A stretch of DNA of 64,000 nt from Linnemannia schmuckeri (taxonomy: Eukaryota > Mortierellomycota > Mortierellomycetes > Mortierellales > Mortierellaceae): the NCBI GenBank assembly GCA_029449235.1, contig JANATG010000015.1, positions 1 through 64,000 on the forward strand, in the 5' to 3' direction. The first letter of the stretch is position 1. Each line of letters opens with the position of its first letter. The notes under the pieces are model-generated. The model was not told the DNA's origin, did not search any database, and saw only the letters and a program-made list of their open reading frames with translations. Position numbers and translations under genes: made by a program. Positions 54,221-64,000 of this stretch are shown here, piece after piece.

Positions 54221-55762
54221 ATGAACCCGGCACTCCGAGCACTCAAGAACACAATCCGCAAGGACATGCGACAGAAGCTCGCTGCCCTCACCCCTGACGA
54301 GATTAAGCGCCAATGTAACCTTCCTACAACACTCCACTCTTTCTCTCTCATTTACACCGACAAAGCTCCTTGCATGTACTTCCCATTAACTTCTGACCCA
54401 GAGACGACATTCATCAGAAAAGTGTACTTGTCCATATAAACATCCACACACACACACTCACTCCACTTTGTCTCTCATACGCCCACATATAACACATATA
54501 CCTCCTCTCTACCTTCCGACCTCCCTTATGCTCACTTTTATTATTATTCGTATGGATGTTTGACCCACACTCACACACAAACCAATTTTATTGCTGAAAC
54601 GCGAAATATCCACCTCGAATCAGCCGCCATGGTAACAGAAAAACTGTTGAACATGCCTGCCTTTGAGACCAGCCAGAACATCAGTGTTTACATCAGTATG
54701 CACGGTGAGATCTGCACCCAAGAGATCATAAAGACCCTTCTCGATCAAAGTATGTCTTCCGTCCAACACCTGTCGTCCACACACTCACCGCCTCTATCCC
54801 GAAATGATGTCAAGAACGGAGGATTTCGCTGATTTTTTTTTTGTACTATGCCTTGTCATTCGCCTTTTTTTGGGTTTCACTTTATTTACATCCTTACATT
54901 CCTCTCCTCTTCCTTTGACTTTGCCTTTTTTCTTTTTTGTCCGTTTGAATTTGTATAGAAAAGAACTGTTATGTCCCGAGGTGCAAGGGCCCAATCATGG
55001 ATATGGTCAAGATTGAATCGTGGGACGATTATCTGTCCCTGCCCAAGAACAGCTGGAACATCCCGGAACCCACTCAGGACTACCCCAGAGAAAACGGTAT
55101 TTTGTTTATATGTTTGGGAAACATCTGTTTTCAGTTGTTGTGTCTGTTCTTGGTGTTCTTTGTTGATATGACACTAATGTGGATTTTGTTTTTCTCTATA
55201 CCCTTTCTTTTTTTGTCTTTCCGCATAAATTAGCACTGGAGACATCACGCGGGTTGGATTTGATTGTCATGCCAGGACTGGCGTTTGACAGGACAGGAAC
55301 GCGTCTTGGTCACGGTCGAGGGTACATGCTTCACTATTAAAATGCTGCTCGTAGGATCTGTTTTCTCTCGTACAATATGCGAGACTTAGATACATCAAGT
55401 GCTCGAAAAACGATTAACATGAGCTGGTTTGGCGTCCTCTTTCTCTTCATGGAACAAATATCAACTAGATACTACGATACATATCTCATCAAGGCGAACG
55501 AATACAACAAAAGTGTCGGTCGTCCACCCGTGGCAACAGGTACGCATCTCCATTGGATAGACTGAGTATCCATTATAAAAAGCTGTGGTGCGTTGTTTTG
55601 ATCAAAATTTAACTAAGACCCCAATCTTTTACACATTATCTATTTGCTTTCTATTCACATTTTCCTTTACTAGTGGCACTTGCGTTGATGGAGCAGATGG
55701 TTGACACCCCTTTGCCCAGATGCGAAACAGACATCAACCCTGAGCAGATCCTGCACCCTTGA
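54221..55762 (+). CDS. FAU1: 5-formyltetrahydrofolate cyclo-ligase
   Basis: Six exons: 54221-54314, 54624-54749, 54959-55096, 55234-55321, 55469-55539 and 55674-55762; 201 aa, the family's usual size. The start MNPALRALKNTIRKDMRQ is typical. The ATP/substrate signature DLIVMPGLAFDRTGTRLGHG continues after the splice as RGYYDTYL. It converts 5-formyl-THF with ATP to 5,10-methenyl-THF. All introns are GT-AG. The second exon starts after a CAG acceptor that makes QSAMVTEK. Confidence 0.93.
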
Positions 55763-56093
55763 AACGTGGCATAAGAGAATGGTACCAGAGGTGCAAATCA
55801 AAATCCCAAAAGCATGACAAATTTTATAAATTGTCAAGGAAATTCAAGGTTTTCCTTAGCAATGCACGTGTATTTGGGACCCAGGAACCATTGCAAACCA
55901 CAATTACATATTCGTAACCACAGGAACCGGCCAAACACCTTTTTTTTTTTTTTTTTTGTATGCAAACCGGCCAAACGCCGCCTGATTTTAGATCTTTTAA
56001 TATTTAGACGTAAATTTTAATCAGAACTGATATGAATAAACCTTAGACCTGAAGGCCGGTATCCAATCAGGTTACAAGAATCTGAAATAGAGT
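55763..56093. other. Spacer between folate gene and tRNA-Lys
   Basis: 330 bp of AT-rich DNA with T18 at about 55940-55957. Nothing coding was seen. Confidence 0.6.
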
Positions 56094-56166
56094 GCCCGGC
56101 TAACTCAATCGGTAGAGTGTCAGACTTTTAATCTGAAAGTTGCGGGTTCGACCCCCGCGTTGGGCG
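56094..56166 (+). tRNA. tRNA-Lys (TTT anticodon)
   Basis: 73 nt fold into a complete cloverleaf. The acceptor GCCCGGC pairs with GTTGGGC (two G-U pairs). The D-arm has CAATCGGTAGAG, the anticodon loop is CTTTTAA, and the T-arm is GCGGGTTCGACCCCCGC. There is no intron. A TTTTT terminator follows at about 56174. The second composite repeat begins 36 bp downstream. Confidence 0.96.
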
Positions 56167-56233
56167 TGATATCATTTTTGACTGTTCATATTTCGTTTTC
56201 CACTAGAGGCGTACGGGGAGGGAATAAGATAAT

Positions 56234-57175
56234 GGGTTAATCTATTCGACAACCCGGGTTGCTCATTTTATTTGACAACCCTTTCCTTATTAGGAAAGTT
56301 TCATTGCTTATTTGACAACCCCCCTACCCACTCTCATTTTTCAACCCGGGTTGCCATATAACAGGAGGCTATGTGGTATATGACGAATGAGTGTGTCTGC
56401 TGTGGATACTGTGATAGCAGCGAGGACTGTTATCTTACTTTGCCTCCAGTCTTCCCAACAACCACGCCTTCTAGACACTAGTAACACCTCCTTCTCTTTT
56501 TGTAAATAAACATTATCCGTTCTTAAGCTTTTCTCCCGTTCCTAATATATTCTTGTCTTTACCCTCATCCTTGTCTCCTTCTATTCTCCTGTTCATAACC
56601 CCGTGCTCTGCTCTAGTTACAGATAGCCTAAAGGAATCGCTCCCCTTTTTTCGTTATTATTATTCAAGTCATGGAGAACACTAACTTGGTCACAGAGGCA
56701 TAAAAGCTATCGAAGCTTCGCACTTCATTTAACACTCACAAAAGAAAATTGCCAAAAAAAAAACAAACAAAAGTTATACGGGAAGCCGCACCTATTGTAA
56801 TTGCAGCAGAGCAAGGGGGTGTGGACAAGGGAATAGAAGGAGACAAGATTGTGGGGGTAAGGGCTTAAGAAACAAGATAGGGAACAAGGCACACGCGTGT
56901 GAAGAGAGAGAAAGGGACAAGAAAGGATACTGTTAATGGTACGGGTGAACTAGGGTATTAATGTATGCTTAGTTACATGGTGATGGTGGTGTGGTTGGGG
57001 TCAGATGGTTGGGTGCAGAGGTATGGCAGGTGTATCGGGAGTCAGTGGTACAGGTGCATGGTTCAGGCGCATCAAGGGTGTAATTTGGCAACTGGGTTGC
57101 CAAATTATTTTGCAAAATGTGACTGCCGGGTTGTCAATTAAGGCGAGCAACCCGGGTTGTCGAATAGATTAACCC
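56234..57175. mobile_element. M1: non-autonomous Mutator-like element
   Basis: 942 bp. Both ends start GGGTTAATCTATTCGACAAC and match perfectly as inverted repeats for about 31 bp. The flanking 9-bp duplication TAAGATAAT (56225-56233 and 57176-57184) marks insertion into T1. Internal CTTGTCTCCTTCTATTC also has an inverted partner, so much of the element can fold. There are no ORFs. Confidence 0.9.
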
Positions 57176-57216
57176 TAAGATAATATGACAGCAGATGTCA
57201 GAATAATATTTTATGA

Positions 57217-58408
57217 GGGTTAATCTATTTGACAACCCGGGTTGTTCATTTTATTCGACAACCCGCAGTCAAATTTGCCAGAAAAAAAAGAATGCTACTT
57301 GGCAACCCGGGTTGACAGATTACATTGGAGCAAATTTGACAACCTTGGGTTGCCAAACAGCGAGTGCCTTTTATGCAGAGTCGACACCAAGCCTAGGAAA
57401 TAGGATTCATTGTGAACGGGTACCTACTGCGAGACGCTTTAACTTCTCGTGTGACACCAAGAAAGAGACGAAAAAAAAGAAGAAAGCAGCAGCAAAGAAG
57501 AGTCGCAAGCGCAGTGCAAATAGCACCATCTGTCCTAAGAACTGTCGGCTCCAAAAAAGTAGAATGTGTGTTTGATGTAACATACCTTTTGGATATTGGA
57601 CAAAAGAAACGACAGTATGTCATTCTTTTGAAAGATAGCTCGTACATTTGTACTTGCCTTCTACTCCAAAATAACGGGATTGTATGTCGCCATTTTTTCC
57701 ATCTCATGCAAGGCGACCGCCGCCTCAAGTATCATATCAAGCTCATTCCAAGGCGATGGTACATGGATCACCTTCAGGACTCAGGAGAGTTGGAAGAGTC
57801 TTTCGGGCCGTTTTCGCATGCCATGACACAAAAGGCAAACATTGGCGAGGATGAGGATGGAATGTCTGATGTGCCTGTTGTCACATTTATGAGCGACATT
57901 TTCAAGATTTTCCCGTTGGCGACTTCACTCTCGCGAGACGACCAAAGCCAGCTTTCAAAAAAGCGTCGACATGGAGAGATTCCAGGCCTGGTGAAGGATA
58001 TTCTCAAGGTGGCGGATTCGAGTCCAGAGATGTTTGAGATGGTTAAAGAGAGGCTTGGTGATGTTATTGTGGAAGGGAAAGGTCTTGAGGGCATGAGGGA
58101 TCCAGTCCATGTCAAAGCGAAAAGCAGACCAAAGAAGACACGAATGAAGAGTAGTATGGAGACTATAGCACGCTTTACAAAGTGTAGGGTATGTAATGAG
58201 CCTGGGCACAACTTTAGAAAATACTACGGCCAGGGTGCTCTAAATATTTGAATACGCTATTCAAACATATCTATTTGGCAACCGGGTTGGCAAATGAGGC
58301 TTTTTATCACTTGGCAACCTGGGTTGTTAAATGAGCCCGGCTACCTTCCTAATTTGATAAAGGTTGTCGAATAAAACGAACAACCTGGGTTGTCAAGTAG
58401 ATTAACCT
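57217..58408. mobile_element. M2: Mutator-like element with transposase remnant
   Basis: 1192 bp with terminal inverted repeats starting GGGTTAATCTATTTGACAAC at the left and the complement of AGGTTAATCTACTTGACAAC at the right, extending about 50 bp with mismatches. The 9-bp target duplication ATTTTATGA (57208-57216 and 58409-58417) lies within T1. It contains the plus-strand transposase fragment at 57412-58251. Confidence 0.9.
57412..58251 (+). pseudogene. C-terminal fragment of a Mutator-like transposase
   Basis: About 279 open codons without a convincing ATG. A SWIM zinc finger is intact (ICTCLLLQNNGIVCRHFFHL: CxC...CxH). A Lys/Arg-rich patch precedes it and a knuckle-like CRVCNEPGH lacking its last Cys follows near the end. 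The MULE catalytic DDE domain, normally N-terminal to SWIM, is absent. Element M2 is thus an internally deleted derivative that would need a full transposase elsewhere. A domesticated DNA-binding use cannot be excluded. Confidence 0.75.
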
Positions 58409-60572
58409 ATTTTATGAGATAATCTGACATTGATATCAAAATAACGTTTTTCTAGCTGATCTGACATGTGCTGTCAAATTACCATTTTCAAGAAAAGTTG
58501 TTTTGACATGCCATCAATGTCTGATTATCTGGATATTCTGACATGTAATACTCATATGAAAGGAAATAAACACCATCCATTTCAGCACATCAAATGTCGA
58601 GTCTTAGGGTGAGTGGATCCTTGGAGAGTGTCAAGTGAGTTCAAGTGCTTATTTTTGTCCAAGAGTCCGATTGGCCCTGGGTATCCGTTTCATTTCGCCA
58701 TTTCGCTTCGCAACTCTGAATAGGACGTTTCGTTTTACCTCTTCTAGTAGTTTTTTTCAAGGCCATTTCATTTCGCAACTCTGAATAGAACGTTTTGTTT
58801 TACCACTTTTAGTAGAACTTTTCGCGGCCATTTCGACCTTCATAAATAAAAACGAAATGAAAGGGGTTTGTTGTATGTGAACACAGCAGTTAATCTGACT
58901 ATAACAAAAGATATTCTGATATGTTTCCAAAATTATGATGTCAAAATATCTTTGGCGGGCTGATAATCTGACATTTGTTGCTGTCAGATTAGCTTCCGTC
59001 AGGCAAGAATAATCTAACAATGGATGTCAGAATATTTGGCTAATCTAACTATTGTATCAGAATAATTAAACTGGCATTATAGTCAGAATATCTTCTTCAC
59101 TCTCGGGAGCGCCTCTTCTTTTTTTTAGTAACTCAGAAACGGGTTCTGAGTTATTAAAAAATCTTAAAAAACCTCTGAAAGACCTCAAGACGCCAGTAAG
59201 TGATACGCGTAAGAGGGTCGTGTTTTCACAGCACCACGGCATACCACTTCCCTCTTGATCGTCCAGGTTTGAGCAGGTTATGACGGCATTGTGAGAAGCT
59301 CGGTGCTTTTTTTTTTTTTTTTTTTTTTTTTTTTTCCTTCTCGTACTAAGAAAAGCTCGATGCACTGAAAACCGAAAGAAGAGTGAGGCTCCTTTTTGGG
59401 GGTTTACAATTGCCTCTTTTGTTCGCTTGATTAATTGGTCCAATAGACCTCACTTCGTGAGGACCTTCGCGTAGCGAAGAAGGATTCGATTCCTGTCTAC
59501 GTAAAGTGAGCCGAAAGAGAGACTATTCATTTCCTCATTCTTATCCTCATTCTTTTCCTCATTCACTCCTTTTTATTTTCTTTGTGGCGCATTTTTCTCT
59601 AGATACGTTAGGCTTGACTCCGCCCCCCAGGAGAAGTGCATCAGGCAAGCCTCATGCTCACTTCTCAGGGGAAGTGGAGTCAAGCCTATAGATATGTTCC
59701 AACTCGCAAGAATCGTGGCCAGTGCACTTTAATGTTATTTCTCTCTTGGCTCACATTTACAGAGGGAAGAAAAACACAACTTGGTGCTTGTAGTCGGACA
59801 TACACACCAAGAACAAAAAGAAGAGGAAAATAAACTTATTATGTGGCAACTATGTGGCAATACACTTGGATGAAAGAAAAAAGCGGTTAATTAAGGAACA
59901 AAAACGAAGCGAAAAAAAAAGAGAAAAGTACTCAGTGTGTGGCCAGTGTACTCGGAACAGGAGTATATGATCTCCAAGTATAACAAAGAAACAAAAAGAA
60001 AAGAAAAGAAAAATGAAGCCATTTGTCGCAGACTCGCGCGTCAACGAAAAAATAGTCGCGTCGGCGGCTAGCACTGACGCCACTATTCTCATTTAGTATG
60101 AAAGACAGTATATGTAGTTCGTTACAGAGTCTTCTCGAAATACACCTCTCATTATCATCCCCTTTCCACACCATATTGCTCATTAGACCAAGCCCCGCTA
60201 TAGTCCGCTCCCAACATCCGACTTCGATCTACGACACCATTGTGTGACAGAGCACCCGGGAGCCCAAGAAAAAGCATGAACATTGAAGAACAAAAAAGAA
60301 AAGAATAATAAGAAAAAAATAGGCCGATGTGTAGCCTGTGCAATCGAATGAAAAAAAGAAAACGGCCAGTCGTTTGTGCTCTGACTCGATCATCAAAGTA
60401 TGAAACCAGAAATGGAAAATAAGCATTTACACACCCGGTGCGCCTAGATTTTTTGTTTTGTATGCAATTTTTTTTATGGTAAAAAGCCCAAAGGAGGTAT
60501 TTTTTAGAGTAAAAGGGGGCTACATACCAAACTCCAAGCGCCATCCATCAAATTCTTCAATCACAGTCTGAT

Positions 60573-62267
60573 TTTTTTTTTTTTTTTTTTTTTTTCGTAC
60601 GCAATTTTATTTCTCCAGTGAAAAGCCCAAGAAAGGCATTCGATAGTGAAAGGAGCTACATACCAAACTCTTCCAAGAGCCATCCACCAGTCGCAGTCCG
60701 GTCCACAACCTGGCTCTGCGCAACAATTGCCGCTGCTCCTCACAGCTTCAATAGAAGAAAATAAAACTAGATACGAATAAACGGAATTCTTCCCATCCTC
60801 ATCATTAATGACAATCTCCTCCTTCCCAACAAACTATCCAGCAACCGCTCATCGGCTGCGCGTGGATCCATGGACGCTCCAGGACAGCGCCCACTCTCAT
60901 GTGTGGCTAGCGAAGCGCCACACGGGCAGAAACCATCTCGGGTGATGTATCCGTATCCTCGACTCCAGTCACCTCGGGCGCCGGTGTATTTGGATGTTTT
61001 GTCCTTGGCAGAGATACCTTGCATCTGCTCCCACGCGATCGTCGCAGAGCACCAAGGCTTCCATATCAACTCCGAAGCCTGCGCCTCCAGGTAACCAACA
61101 AACTTGTGCAAAACCGTCATGGCGATGGACTGTGGGGTCCGGAAAACCGCGGACCATTCAGTCAACATGCTCTTGGGGGTGATACTGCAGAGGAGGTTCG
61201 AGACGCTCCACTTGGGATTCTCATCACGATCGGGAGCAGGGCCACCGCTGTGTACGGCTCGAGCTCCACCGATAGAAGAGAATCCTTGGACATGTTCCGC
61301 ATCCGAGGGCGACTGCCAGTGTATGGGGACCGGCCTTGGCATCTGGCGTCCGTGGGCAATCGCACGATCATATTCACGCTTCCTGGCGGCGTTGTGACTG
61401 TTTGTCGCCTGTACACCCCACCCATCAATCCTATCCATGGCCTCCTTCCAGATCGTAGTGGTGGTTTCTGCAGCAAGGGGACAATTTCAGACATTTTTGT
61501 TGTCCTCCTCCTCAAGCTCGCATCGTCGGCACAGGCAGGTTGAATAAAGGTCCGGTTTACGCGCTTGCATAGAGTTCAAAGTGGGCAATATGATATGCGG
61601 CTTCTTGATGTGATGTGTGCGTTGGTGAGAGTCCTTGCTATTGCTGTAAAATGTAAAGACGGCTCGCCTGTCATGAACATGGGCCAGGGTCGATCACCAT
61701 TCCACGTCCTCGATGTCTGGGATCGCCCTCTTGACTCGCCTCTGTGCTGTCCAGGCCTGATGGTGCCGAATTGTTGTTTGTTGTTTGAGCAGCTGCCGAA
61801 GATCAATCTCCACAAGCCCACCATAATAATATGCAAAGTTCCTAATGTCCGTCTGTTGCGCCAGATCCACCACTACGGGTATTGTGTCGCTCTGTGCAGC
61901 CTCCTTTGCCACCGGGTCTGCAAGCTCATTCCCATGTACATTGCTATGTCCCTTTACCCACTCCACCTCGACCCCGCCTGGCCGAGTTTCCACAATCTGC
62001 CAGAGTACCGCCCAAATACCAGCATACGTGCTCCTGAACCGCTTCCTAGGCAGAACATTCCGACGATTCTTTACTAGTCGGCGGTACTGGTCTACCAATG
62101 ACTGGTTATCAAGGCGAACTACAATGTCCTGCTCCGGAGGCGCTGCCAGAATCGCAGCTAGAAGACCCAGGAGTTCGGCCTTGGCCGAGGAGGCATGTCC
62201 GTCCGTTCGTCCTTGAATCGTGAGAGGGTTGTCCTGAGAGAGATCGACAGCTCCAAAAGCCTGAGAG
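60573..62267 (-). pseudogene. 5'-truncated LINE copy C
   Basis: The T24 tail (60572-60595), 3'-UTR and ORF2 C-terminal part, from within RNase H onward, are all in one frame. Two nonsense changes break it: CGA to TGA near 61695 (EWRS became EW-stop) and TGG to TGA near 61488. It is flanked by a 14-bp duplication, AATCACAGTCTGAT, at 60559-60572 and 62268-62281, so target-primed insertion is clear. It is very similar to copy B and has landed inside composite copy 2. Confidence 0.93.
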
Positions 62268-62530
62268 AATCACAGTCTGATCCACAACCTGACTCTACAC
62301 TATGATTGACGCTCCTTTTTATGGCTCTAACGGAAGACTCCTCACAGCTTCAACGGAAGACAAAAAAAAGGGATGAAATGGTGATTACTGTTACCCTTAA
62401 CTAAAACAAAATAGTACAGAAATCCTACGCAGAGTGGGTGGCTGGATTCAATTCCTGCGTTGACCGTTACTTTCTTCTGGCAGACCTCCAATTTTTTAAG
62501 TTGGGAGAGAGAAGAGAGAAGAGAGATTGC

Positions 62531-62840
62531 GCTGTCAATGGTCAACAAACCGCCCTTTTTTCCATTGAGTAACTGATAGAAAAGTATCATAGGCGATATA
62601 TATGCGCTATATGTTGTAGTGACTACGCGGTTTATTGCTTTTGGTTTTTTTTTTGGAGAGTTAAGTACTGTTCAGCTTGCAGCTCAAAATTGGTCGGGAA
62701 GGGTGATATTTTACAAGGGAATGAGTGAGTGAGAGGATGATGCTGAAGATTAAATAAGGCGGGTTGGGTGGAAAGGGAAAAAAGTTACAAGTGTTCCCGC
62801 TTTTTTTTGTTGTATGTTGTTAGTCCTTGAGTGAAACAAC
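62531..62840. other. Hexokinase 3' flank
   Basis: 310 bp between the composite repeat and the hexokinase stop codon. AT-rich, nothing else recognised. Confidence 0.6.
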
Positions 62841-63791
62841 TTAGACGGCTCCACCAGAATGAGAGACCATGGCGACCAAGGCGGCACCAATGCAGCCACC
62901 ATCACGGGCCAGCTCCAAGCGGATGCGAGAGGCGCGGTCCTTGCCCAAGATATCGGTCAAGGCATCCATCATGCTGTGGGAGAAGTGGGGGTACTTTTCA
63001 AAGACTGATCCGTCAATGCCGATAGTGGTGATCTCATTGGCGTCGTCCAAGTTGACAGAGGTGCCGTTGGCCTTGTGGAGGAGGGCAGCGCAGGCAGCGG
63101 CGGTCATGGTGGCCGAGCGCTGACCGATAGTATGGATCAACTCAAAGACGCGGGCGCGGTCCTGGGCGGTCAAGCCCTCGACACCGAAGGAGGTCTTGAA
63201 GACACGGTCGACGGCAGAGTGGTCGGAATCGTTGTCGGATTCGATAGTCGACATGAACAAGGTCTTGAAGGCCAAGCGGGGCTTGAGAGACTCAGGGACT
63301 TTGCCGCCGAGGAACTCAAAGATGGCGTTCTGCTCGATCAAGTCGACAAGGGCGAGACGGACGAGCTCACCCATGTAGAGACCAGAAACCATCTTCTCAA
63401 ACTCCTGAAATCCTGGGACGAGTGAGACGGCATCGATCTCCTTGTCGTACTTGGTCTGGGGAAGGTACTCGGCCTTGCCCATGGCGTCCCACTCGGTGTT
63501 GAGGATCATCTGGTCACAGGCGGGGCCGTTGTACTTGGAGACCTCGGAGGCGCGCTCGATGTAGGCGGCGTTGGTGCCGGTGGCGAGGATAACACCGATT
63601 TTGGTCGAGGGTGAAACGTAAGCGTGGGAGACGAGGGTGCCAACGGTGTCGTTGATAATGGCCGAGACGGTGACGGGGAGGTTTTTGCGAGCAAAACCGC
63701 CCTCGAGCAAGTCCTTGAGGTCCTTGCCCATGACATCGGAAAGGTCGAATCCCTTGCCCATGGCCAAGACCTTTCCGCGGTTAATGGCAGT
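62841..63791 (-). CDS. Hexokinase (C-terminal part; gene runs off the window)
   Basis: The last exon encodes 316 residues, from TAINRG to the stop. KGFDLSDVMGKD, NDTVGTLVSHAY, GVILATGTNAAYIE, NTEWDAMG, FEKMVSGLYMGELVR and IGIDGSVFEKYPHF are the ordered hexokinase signatures, including the catalytic-domain Asp of NDTVGTL and the C-terminal ATP site. The N-terminal sugar- and phosphate-binding half must lie beyond 64000. The acceptor is GGCAG|ACT at 63792. It is preceded in sense RNA by A26 in place of a pyrimidine tract. The enzyme phosphorylates glucose in the cytosol. Confidence 0.95.
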   Translation of the reverse strand, partial: TAINRGKVLAMGKGFDLSDVMGKDLKDLLEGGFARKNLPVTVSAIINDTVGTLVSHAYVSPSTKIGVILATGTNAAYIERASEVSKYNGPACDQMILNTEWDAMGKAEYLPQTKYDKEIDAVSLVPGFQEFEKMVSGLYMGELVRLALVDLIEQNAIFEFLGGKVPESLKPRLAFKTLFMSTIESDNDSDHSAVDRVFKTSFGVEGLTAQDRARVFELIHTIGQRSATMTAAACAALLHKANGTSVNLDDANEITTIGIDGSVFEKYPHFSHSMMDALTDILGKDRASRIRLELARDGGCIGAALVAMVSHSGGAV

Positions 63792-64000
63792 CTGCCTTTT
63801 TTTTTTTTTTTTTTTTTTTTTTGGGTTGTGGAGGAGTAAAGGGGTGGACAAGCAATTGAATGGTTAGAAGGTTTGTTACTCGCCTCGTCTCTTCCCGTCT
63901 CGTGGTCGTGTCAGCATGATGAATGTTGTTTTGAGTTGCTGCTGTTGGGTGTTGTGCATTGTTGTGCGTTGTTGTCGTTGTACTGTCGATGTTGTTGTGT
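63792..64000 (-). other. Hexokinase intron or upstream region
   Basis: It contains T26 (63797-63822) and CAACA-rich sequence. No hexokinase-like exon is visible, so this is taken as intron. Confidence 0.5.

Larger units (their letters stand above)
56219..59096. mobile_element. T1 element, copy 2, interrupted by two Mutator-like insertions
   Basis: The left end GGAATAAGATAAT at 56221 is split by M1. The next T1 segment (57176-57216) is split by M2. The rest (58409-59096) is nearly identical to 14528-15220: only two differences were noticed by eye (near 58612, and the G/A in GAATAG versus GAATAA at about 57206). It carries no protein of its own. Confidence 0.8.
56203..62530. mobile_element. 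Composite tRNA-associated repeat, copy 2 (nested insertions inside)
   Basis: It begins with CTAGAGGCGTACGGGG at 56203, is interrupted by T1 (56219-59096), continues inverted relative to copy 1 from TCGGGAGCGCCTCTTC (about 59100), and is interrupted again by LINE copy C (60573-62267). The remnant runs to the TCTCT-rich end near 62530. Shared landmarks with copy 1 are the two hairpins, the T29 run at 59307-59335, the CACTTCGTGAGG / GATTCGATTCC tRNA-like stretch (about 59440-59515) and the LINE-type tail (about 60450-60545). Divergence from copy 1 is moderate, unlike the nearly identical T1 copies. Confidence 0.7.

Noticed and set aside
60573..62267. RIP-like mutation in LINE copy C
   Set aside because: Only two nonsense changes were clear, in different dinucleotide contexts (CpG and CpC). 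There is no consistent mutational signature.
1..64000. CRISPR array, bacterial operon or secondary-metabolite cluster
   Set aside because: Genes are intron-bearing fungal housekeeping genes. No spacer-repeat array and no synthase or tailoring genes are present.

Overview
This window is genomic DNA of an early-diverging fungus. I infer Mucoromycota and most likely Mortierellomycotina, from gene style and not from any search. The genes are eukaryotic: they carry short GT-AG introns and frequent micro-exons, and homologues include eRF1, eL37, PNO1, the branch-point binding protein, a CBM18/GH18 chitinase, a Zn2Cys6 factor and a RasGEF. Homopolymer A/T tracts of 18-36 nt are common in introns, gene ends and retroelement tails.

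Layout. 1-12.1 kb: nested non-LTR retrotransposons on the minus strand, namely a 3'-UTR scrap, a 5'-truncated copy and one apparently intact two-ORF element (1870 to about 11.96 kb). Its ORF1 and ORF2 join through a TAATG stop/start overlap. 12.1-17.2 kb: two identical tRNA-Leu(TAA) genes in opposite orientation bracket HEM4 and a stack of repeats. 17.4-24.6 kb: the branch-point binding protein (+) and a ZNFX1-type helicase (-), convergent. 25.4-43.6 kb: an unknown acidic protein, chitinase, Zn2Cys6 factor, eL37, PNO1, eRF1, an alpha/beta hydrolase and a His/Lys-rich membrane protein. 43.8-50.8 kb: an SH3-RasGEF of Cdc25 type in ten exons. 50.8-54.2 kb: a gene-poor, purine-skewed stretch. 54.2-55.8 kb: 5-formyltetrahydrofolate cyclo-ligase. 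56.1-62.5 kb: tRNA-Lys(TTT) followed by a second nested repeat cluster. 62.8 kb to the end: the 3' part of a hexokinase gene.

The most interesting material is the pair of repeat clusters. A composite repeat of about 1.8 kb occurs twice in inverted orientation. In both places it starts 32-36 bp beyond the 3' end of a tRNA gene and runs away from it, which suggests a mobile unit that targets regions downstream of tRNA genes. Both copies have been hit by the same terminal-inverted-repeat element (T1). At the second locus T1 was itself hit by two Mutator-like elements with clean 9-bp target duplications, one carrying a transposase remnant with a SWIM zinc finger. That composite was also hit by a truncated LINE with a 14-bp target duplication. 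The order of insertion can therefore be read directly.

The host genes are mostly housekeeping: translation (eRF1, eL37), ribosome assembly (PNO1), splicing (BBP), heme and folate metabolism, glycolysis, cell wall and Ras signalling. I see no gene cluster or operon-like system among them. Exon boundaries were worked out by hand from splice signals and reading-frame continuity.
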